From NCBI GenBank assembly GCA_964652975.1, contig CAZZCN010000030.1, positions 1-33,101 on the forward strand: a DNA stretch of 33,101 nucleotides. Reading direction: 5' to 3'. The DNA comes from CAZZCN01 sp964652975. Its GTDB lineage: Bacteria > Bacillota > Clostridia > Saccharofermentanales > UBA5734. Positions 27,764-33,101 of this stretch are shown one piece after another. The first letter of the stretch is position 1, and every line of letters starts with the position of its first letter. The position numbers and the translations under genes were made by a program. Below the pieces are notes generated by a model that saw nothing but the letters and a program-made list of their open reading frames with translations, searched no databases and was not told the origin of the DNA.

Positions 27764-28678
27764 ATGAAAAACAAACTTTTTTACCTTGCCACACTTCTAA
27801 TCATTATTTTTTCGCTTTCCATGCTTGCCGCGTGCAGTCGTAGTTTGTCAGATAACGAAAATAAATCGCCTGTTACCAACAGCGGTAAAAATGAGGAAGC
27901 AGGTTATGGCAGCAACAGCAACTTAGATAGAGCGTCAACTGACACATCGTCGAAATCATCGTCAAACACAGCACTTGACGGCCGAAAGGTGATTTTTACC
28001 GCATCCCTTGAAATCGAATCCACCAATTATACGAAAAGCATAGGGATTCTCGAGAAAATGATTGAGACCTACGATGGTTACATACAAGATTCAAATGTAG
28101 AGACAAACTCCTCATCAAACAACTTCAATTCTTCAAGGACTGCAACATACACAATTCGCATCCCATCTGGCAAAATGAAAGCATTTCTATCCAAGTCCGG
28201 CGACATCGGGAATGTTATCCTCAACACCAGCAAGGGTGATGATGTGACAGATCAGTTCTTTGATACACAGGCGCACCTGAATTCACTGAAGATTCAGGAA
28301 GAACGTTTACTGGAGCTCCTGAAGAAAGCAACCACTCTTAAAGACATATTGGACCTCGAAGACCGTATTTCACAGGTTCGTTATGAGATTGAGCAATTGA
28401 CCGGTACTTTGAAGCAGCTCACTTCACGTGTTGATTTAAGCACTGTAACAATCACCATCAACGAAGTCGAGACAATCACAGAGCCTAAGCCTGTTGGATT
28501 CTGGGCACAGGTTGGCGAGACATTTGCAACTTCGGTTGATGCACTTGTCACTACGTTGAAAACCCTCTCCCTTATATTGGTGGCGGTCTCCCCGTTTGTT
28601 TTAACATTACTGATACTGGGAATTATTGTATTTATCTTTTATCGATTGGTTAATCGTAAGAAAAAACCAAAAGGCTAA
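27764..28678 (+). CDS. DUF4349 domain lipoprotein
   Basis: The 304-residue protein has a lipoprotein signal ending in LAAC (Cys24), a Ser/Asn-rich linker, and a DUF4349 domain with RKVIFTASLEIES, IRIPSGKMKAFL and a helical heptad-like part (AHLNSLKIQEERLLELL). A C-terminal transmembrane segment (about 270-295) and a basic tail RKKKPKG follow. It is probably anchored in the membrane with most of its mass outside. The family has no settled function. GGGGGA seven bases before the ATG at 27764 and the signal peptide favour this start over the in-frame ATG at 27713. Its TAA overlaps the stop of the convergent gene by four bases. Confidence 0.9.
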   Translation: MKNKLFYLATLLIIIFSLSMLAACSRSLSDNENKSPVTNSGKNEEAGYGSNSNLDRASTDTSSKSSSNTALDGRKVIFTASLEIESTNYTKSIGILEKMIETYDGYIQDSNVETNSSSNNFNSSRTATYTIRIPSGKMKAFLSKSGDIGNVILNTSKGDDVTDQFFDTQAHLNSLKIQEERLLELLKKATTLKDILDLEDRISQVRYEIEQLTGTLKQLTSRVDLSTVTITINEVETITEPKPVGFWAQVGETFATSVDALVTTLKTLSLILVAVSPFVLTLLILGIIVFIFYRLVNRKKKPKG

Positions 28679-29448
28679 TCTTCTCTTTGCATCTTTTCCC
28701 AGCTCTCAAGTGCCATCGGCAGATTGAAATATTGGATCAGATAATTTGCAGATGGTTCTTGCCCGAGAGGAATCGGAATCGGTATGAAATTCTGATGAAA
28801 ATGTGCCGCATGTCCTCGCCCACCTGACAACTGACGCAACACAAAAAGTATGGTAGATGGCTCTGATGGATGCATTGTAACGCTTTCTAGATAAGAAAAT
28901 GCACGATTGTTCCATGTGTACAAAATATTTTTGTAGAACAAGCCTTCGTTTGCAATGACAACTTCCGGAACCGAGGCTTTAATCCTCCTTTTTTGTGCAC
29001 TCACTGATATAAATCCGATTATAACAAAGAAAACCGCCAAACCAAGCATGAGTAGAAAGAACATTCCATTGTCGTCTGTGTCAGCTGCAAAAACAACAAT
29101 ACCTATCACCAGGAAAATACCGCCAAGGAAGAACCCTATAATTTTTCCAATACCGGCATCGGCGTTATCCTTAGCAATCTCATTCTTCCAAAACTCCTCA
29201 GAATATTTCCAGTGTGCCAGTATATTCTCGTTTCTGAACATTCTACTTCGAACCCTTGCTCTGCCGTTGTACATCAAGAAAACAATAAAAGACGTCAGTC
29301 CGACCACTACCCCTATTAACGCAACACCGTAACCCCAGTCCATCATGTCAGCATCTATTACAAAAGGTAATGCCACAGCAATGATACTTATCAAAAAAAT
29401 GATAAGACTGATATTAGCGCTTTTGCGTTCTTTGTTTTTGAAATCCAT
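28675..29448 (-). CDS. Hypothetical membrane protein, four transmembrane segments
   Basis: I do not recognise this 257-residue protein. Two hydrophobic pairs are visible (about 13-31 with 41-60, and about 100-120 with 128-150), separated by a charged segment with FRNENILAHWKYSEEFWKNE. The C-terminal cytoplasmic-like part has NEGLFYKNILYTWNNRAFSYLE, which resembles PH-like domains of small membrane proteins, and a GGRGHAAHFHQNF patch. GGAGGGA before the ATG supports the start. It follows the flavodoxin gene with one base between stop and start, so the two are almost certainly co-transcribed. Confidence 0.8.
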   Translation of the reverse strand: MDFKNKERKSANISLIIFLISIIAVALPFVIDADMMDWGYGVALIGVVVGLTSFIVFLMYNGRARVRSRMFRNENILAHWKYSEEFWKNEIAKDNADAGIGKIIGFFLGGIFLVIGIVVFAADTDDNGMFFLLMLGLAVFFVIIGFISVSAQKRRIKASVPEVVIANEGLFYKNILYTWNNRAFSYLESVTMHPSEPSTILFVLRQLSGGRGHAAHFHQNFIPIPIPLGQEPSANYLIQYFNLPMALESWEKMQRED

Positions 29449-29449
29449 A

Positions 29450-29944
29450 TTATCCCTCCAATTGATTAAATATATCAGCCATTTTCGTTATGTTGTAAGG
29501 AAAAGATTCGATAGACGGCTGCTTGTCCTTCTCTCTGGCTTTGATCATCATGCCTGTAATTATTTTGTGGAAAAAGCCCATTTTGTCAATTCGCAATTCT
29601 CCGCCAAAACACAATTTGCTTTTGGCGATTGACAACAATTCCGCTGGAAACGAGTTGTCCAGGTGAAGTTCAAAGTTCTCAGGCATGCCGCAGCTGATGA
29701 AAAACCCAAGGTTTTTGGTTTTTAGAATGTCAACGTTTTCGGTGCAAAATTTGCCGATTTTGCTGTTGATCAGGCCTATGTAGATCGAACTGCCGATTAT
29801 CACGTTGTCAAATTCCTGAATTGATGGGATTTTCTCCTTCGCACCGTTCACTAGAGTAACATCGCCATTAATCAGTTCAGAAAGTTTTATGGCACATTCC
29901 TGCGTATAACCGTATTTGCTTGAGTAAATTATCAGTGTCTTCAT
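29450..29944 (-). CDS. Flavodoxin domain protein
   Basis: This 164-residue flavodoxin begins MKTLIIYSSKYGYTQECA, with an FMN phosphate-binding loop SSKYGYT, then VIIGSSIYIG and FFISCGMPEN. It resembles the flavodoxin_5/HemG-like group, which includes menaquinone-dependent protoporphyrinogen oxidase; no heme genes are nearby. It probably transfers electrons or acts as a quinone reductase. GGGAG eight bases before the ATG supports the start. Confidence 0.88.
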   Translation of the reverse strand: MKTLIIYSSKYGYTQECAIKLSELINGDVTLVNGAKEKIPSIQEFDNVIIGSSIYIGLINSKIGKFCTENVDILKTKNLGFFISCGMPENFELHLDNSFPAELLSIAKSKLCFGGELRIDKMGFFHKIITGMMIKAREKDKQPSIESFPYNITKMADIFNQLEG

Positions 29945-29968
29945 TTTCGTTTCTCCCTATCCTCTGTT

Positions 29969-29998
29969 TATATATCACCTGTTAATGTTGACATAAAG
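29969..29998 (-). promoter_or_regulatory. Candidate promoter for the flavodoxin operon
   Basis: On the minus strand, TGATATATA is an extended -10 (TATATA at 29969-29974) with TTTATG 17 bases upstream. It lies about 25 bases before the ATG at 29944. Confidence 0.3.
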
Positions 29999-30054
29999 CC
30001 ATAAATATGCACATTTCGTATGAAAGCGAGCCAACTTTGTCAGGCTATCATACA

Positions 30055-31737
30055 TCAAACAACAGATAAATCATTTATAAATTGACTTATAACTTTGGCT
30101 AGTGATACATTTTGATCTTCACCGCCTTTTGTGTTGTACTCTATATCTCTTTCTATCATGGTCAGCCAATTATATAATTTACTTTTTTGGCTTGCATTCA
30201 AAAAAGTAACCGGATCATTGAATTTCGTCTCTCTGAACCACGGAAAATTTAGAGGAAGGTTAATTGTTCTGCTAGTAGCACAAAATAGTGTTTTAGGTGA
30301 TGAAAATGCAAAAGGAATTCTAATATATCCTACTCCATTTGAATTATTCTTTTTAATACTAAAAACAGTAACCATATTCCAATCAAATGTTGTTGACATG
30401 ATATCGTCATGCCCAATGTCGTTAACCGCTTTTACTAAAGAACGATTTGCAGTTGATTTAATGTCAATATTTGTTTTGTTGATTTCTTCATCAAAATATT
30501 TAAATAAAATTATTGCTGCAATAATTCCACGCCATTCCCCAATCGCTTCATTCATAATTTTATTTGGTTTCATTTTGTTTTCTATTGAATATGCGTATTC
30601 CTCAAAAATGTTTTGCCAGAGTATGCATTTGTCCAATGCTTTTGGTGTCGACCTGGTATTAATTTTATTATCTACCGCTAAAGCCTCATATAGCTTGTTT
30701 TTCCAGATTTTGACCTTTCTTTTGTCAGACCAGTATTCTTCCAGAAGAGGAATTATTTCGAATGTGGCAATTTCACTGAGTTCAGAATCGTCTGCGGTAT
30801 TAAGGTTGCAAAAATAACCGTGTCCTATTTTAAAACCTTTACCAAGTGAATCATCATTTTGAATTTCATCGTTAATGCTTGAAATAACCTCAAGCATTTT
30901 GTTTAATTTGAAATTATTGAATTTCGCTGTATATTGAGCGAAATTTACTCCAAATGCAGGCTCGATATCTATAATGTTAAATTGATGCCTCAGCATATAA
31001 TCCAAAGATATAATGCTTCTATCTGCAGTATTGATTAGTCCGATTATGTATAAGTTTTCTGGTATATAAAACTTATCACTGGAATAGGCAGTTGACATAG
31101 CATATCTTTTTCCGCGTTTATCCGATTCAATTAGAAGCATTAGTTCTCCGAAAATTTTACTAATATTGCCTTTGTTAATCTCATCGATAATAAAAAAATA
31201 CTTTTCACTAGGATTATTAATAGCTTTTATGCAAAAATTAAAAAACACCCCGTTAACAATATCATATCCGCCTTTATTATTCAGTTTATTTCCCATAATG
31301 AAATCCTCATAGGAATAACTTTGATGAAACTGAACCAGTTCTACTTTATCGTCGTCTACACGTCCCAAAAGAGAAAATGCAAGCTTATTTGCAATGAATT
31401 TTTTACCGACTCCAGGAGGTCCCTGAAATATAATATTCTTTTTCTTGTTTAACCTGCTTACGATTACATCGTATTTTGCAGGAGTAATATAAGATTCTGC
31501 AAGAAAATCCTCGCGCGTGAATTTTTCAAACGCTTCATCGTCTCTTTCCATTAAAATCCAGGGATTGCCCATTTCCTTTAAAATATCTTGATTCATTATA
31601 ACAAACTGATCGGCTTCGTCTGATATATTTATCTTATTATTTAAAGGTGAATAGTCATCCAATTTTTTTCTGAAATTGAGAATTTTTTCGAGTTCGTAAA
31701 ACAACCGAAGAAATTTTGGTGACTGATTATTCTGCAT
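30055..31737 (-). CDS. McrB-like AAA+ ATPase, orphan and divergent
   Basis: The McrB group are GTP-driven AAA+ motors that form the McrBC modification-dependent restriction system with McrC. This 560-residue protein has Walker A at 106-113 (GPPGVGKK), FHQSYSYEDFI, Walker B FFIIDEIN at 181-188, and the McrB signature NTADRS at 236-241. Two positions are unusual. The Walker A Ser/Thr is Lys (codon AAA, 31399-31401), and the usual LRRRF arginine-finger segment reads LRHQF at 249-253. No N-terminal DNA-binding domain or mcrC neighbour is visible. I chose the ATG at 31737 because AAGG lies nine bases before it; the ATG at 31758 has none. Activity is doubtful; it could be a regulatory or decaying copy. 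Confidence 0.82.
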   Translation of the reverse strand: MQNNQSPKFLRLFYELEKILNFRKKLDDYSPLNNKINISDEADQFVIMNQDILKEMGNPWILMERDDEAFEKFTREDFLAESYITPAKYDVIVSRLNKKKNIIFQGPPGVGKKFIANKLAFSLLGRVDDDKVELVQFHQSYSYEDFIMGNKLNNKGGYDIVNGVFFNFCIKAINNPSEKYFFIIDEINKGNISKIFGELMLLIESDKRGKRYAMSTAYSSDKFYIPENLYIIGLINTADRSIISLDYMLRHQFNIIDIEPAFGVNFAQYTAKFNNFKLNKMLEVISSINDEIQNDDSLGKGFKIGHGYFCNLNTADDSELSEIATFEIIPLLEEYWSDKRKVKIWKNKLYEALAVDNKINTRSTPKALDKCILWQNIFEEYAYSIENKMKPNKIMNEAIGEWRGIIAAIILFKYFDEEINKTNIDIKSTANRSLVKAVNDIGHDDIMSTTFDWNMVTVFSIKKNNSNGVGYIRIPFAFSSPKTLFCATSRTINLPLNFPWFRETKFNDPVTFLNASQKSKLYNWLTMIERDIEYNTKGGEDQNVSLAKVISQFINDLSVV

Positions 31738-31774
31738 TAAAACCATCCTTAAAAACATTCCAAAATAAAATAAT

Positions 31775-31803
31775 ATTATAGTCTAATAATATTAATAATA
31801 CAA
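31775..31803 (-). promoter_or_regulatory. Promoter for the McrB-like gene
   Basis: On the minus strand, a perfect TATAAT (31775-31780) has TTGTAT 17 bases upstream (31798-31803). Transcription would start about 30 bases before the ATG at 31737, so the gene has its own promoter despite the same-strand gene upstream. Confidence 0.5.
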
Positions 31804-31939
31804 CCTTACAATAATCTATGGCTTTGAATACCCTGCTACAACAGCCTATTGGTTTGAAGCAACAGTCAATTGTATTAATGTTACCACTTGAATTTCTACC
31901 TTACCAAAATAGCTCGCAACTTTGACTCATTTACTAATT

Positions 31940-33101
31940 TTACTTTATCACAACAACCGCTCTCTCCCCGAAATTCATGCCAGCCGAGTTGCCATCGCCC
32001 TGGATTATCGGACTTTCGGCGATGTATGTGCCGGGGCTGACGACTCTGGCATAATATGTGATTATTTTAGATCCTTCTTGTGAATACACACTGTTGTTAA
32101 AATTGTAAAGATTGAAAGAGATCTTCTGACCATTTATTCTTCCATACCAGCTGTCGCTGAACGTTCTTTGTGTTCCGTAGAGCCATGTGTTCTCGATAGG
32201 TTTCAGTCCGGATGGAAGATAATCCGAAATCTCGTAGTTACCGTCAATGGCTTTGGTGCCAAATTCGATCGTCAGTTGTACTTTTACAACATCGTAAAAA
32301 GAAAAATTATTGACTTGCATACCACCTGATAATGAACTGTCATTTGATCCAGTTGATGCAGTACCGGTTTTAGTGCCACTTGATGATGTAATGTTTTGAG
32401 ATCCATATGAATCAAAGTATTTCCTTGAAATCTTAAGGTTAGGATCGGTGGATTCAGAGCCGGTTGGTGTTTTTTTGAAGATACTCAAAAGTGCCAATTC
32501 TCCTGTCACACTTACGATTTTGAAATCGCCGATATTCTTGGAAGGTATATCCTTGTATTCGATTCTTCCGGGTTCGAGAGTTACCTCCTTGGTCTCACCC
32601 ATATATGTGTATGTGAATTTTCCTGTTGTCGGGTTGGCTTTGACAATTTTATTTTTGATAAATGAGAGCATCTCAATGTCAATGAGAATGTCTTTTGTGG
32701 AATTGACCTTGCAGTATTCGTAGAAGCTCTCGCTTGTCGGTGAATCAATGTATACGGAAAGCATCAAACCGAGTGCTGTTGTAGCGAGAACATCGTCCTT
32801 GTCGATACCGCTGTCTATCCATTTTAGACTGCCGCTTTGCTTGATTAAAGACTTTATTCGTTCGTTGTACAGCTTGAGAGCTTGAGGCTGTTCGCCGATT
32901 TCACAGTATGCCAGACACAGGTATAGTAGGTCCTTCACACTCGCGTTGTTTACCTTGGCGGCTTTGCCAATCTCAAGGAGAACCGGTTGTCTAAGGCCGG
33001 CAAGTCCATACAGGGCAGCTGCCTTGAGTCCACCGATCTTCTCGTCTTCGTAAACAGTCTGAAAGTATTTTACCAGTTTCGTTTCATCAACCATACCCTT
33101 A
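31940..33101 (-). CDS. Alpha-2-macroglobulin-like protein, C-terminal part
   Basis: The reading frame is open to the window edge, so the N-terminal part lies outside; the Met at 33094 is probably internal. The first 150 residues are helical and fit the end of an alpha/alpha toroid (thioester-containing) domain. The C-terminal part has VVKVQLTIEFGTKAIDGNYEISDYLPSGLKPIEN and GDGNSAGMNFGERAVVVIK, matching the last macroglobulin-type domain of bacterial alpha-2-macroglobulins. Those are surface protease traps. A Ser/Thr/Gly-rich linker lies at about 235-255. The thioester motif CLEQ is not in the visible part. The 181-base gap after it shows no clear terminator. Confidence 0.65.
   Translation of the reverse strand, partial: KGMVDETKLVKYFQTVYEDEKIGGLKAAALYGLAGLRQPVLLEIGKAAKVNNASVKDLLYLCLAYCEIGEQPQALKLYNERIKSLIKQSGSLKWIDSGIDKDDVLATTALGLMLSVYIDSPTSESFYEYCKVNSTKDILIDIEMLSFIKNKIVKANPTTGKFTYTYMGETKEVTLEPGRIEYKDIPSKNIGDFKIVSVTGELALLSIFKKTPTGSESTDPNLKISRKYFDSYGSQNITSSSGTKTGTASTGSNDSSLSGGMQVNNFSFYDVVKVQLTIEFGTKAIDGNYEISDYLPSGLKPIENTWLYGTQRTFSDSWYGRINGQKISFNLYNFNNSVYSQEGSKIITYYARVVSPGTYIAESPIIQGDGNSAGMNFGERAVVVIK

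Overview
The window looks like a low-GC, AT-rich Firmicute of the class Clostridia. The evidence is the gene order miaB-mutS-mutL-miaA, strong GGAGG-type ribosome binding sites, several lipoproteins, a bacterial alpha-2-macroglobulin fragment, and a BspA-type leucine-rich-repeat surface protein carrying a dockerin-like segment. Dockerins are typical of cellulolytic and gut clostridia. I cannot name the species. A run of exactly 100 N (26394-26493) marks a scaffold gap, so this is draft assembly.

Layout. 242-3283: a large YfhO-type membrane protein (+). 3419-12342: a long minus-strand block that reads, in transcription order, as a phosphoribosyltransferase-like protein, a YgjP/SprT-like metalloprotease, miaB, mutS, mutL and miaA. 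It combines the two sequential enzymes of ms2i6A37 tRNA modification with the MutS/MutL mismatch repair pair. 12493-13054: a RelE/ParE toxin and Phd/YefM antitoxin pair with a recognisable promoter-operator. 13348-17348: a CapA-like lipoprotein, a glutamine-amidotransferase-like (BPL_N) lipoprotein and a DUF1846 protein. 17662-21147: the secreted LRR/Fn3/Ig/dockerin-like protein. A 580-base divergent intergenic region with a candidate leader terminator follows. 21727-23448: a DEAD-box RNA helicase (+), ended by a strong hairpin terminator.

23684-26393: a minus-strand set of hipB-like antitoxin (cut by the N gap), hipA-like kinase toxin and a tyrosine-phosphatase-like protein. 26587-28678: an SDR oxidoreductase and a DUF4349 lipoprotein (+). 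28675-29944: a flavodoxin and a small membrane protein (-). 30055-31737: an orphan McrB-like AAA+ ATPase (-). 31940-33101: the C-terminal part of an alpha-2-macroglobulin-like protein (-), cut by the window edge.

The most distinctive pattern is a set of Asn/Ser/Asp-rich low-complexity insertions inside otherwise conserved proteins: YfhO, MutL, MiaB, the DEAD helicase and the phosphatase. Other points of interest are a HipA kinase followed closely by a phosphatase, an McrB-like ATPase with altered Walker A and arginine-finger positions and no McrC, a toxin-antitoxin promoter whose -10 box lies inside an 18-base palindrome, and a duplicated 26-base gene end. I found no CRISPR array, tRNA, rRNA or insertion sequence. 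I see no single locus that is clearly a new defence system.
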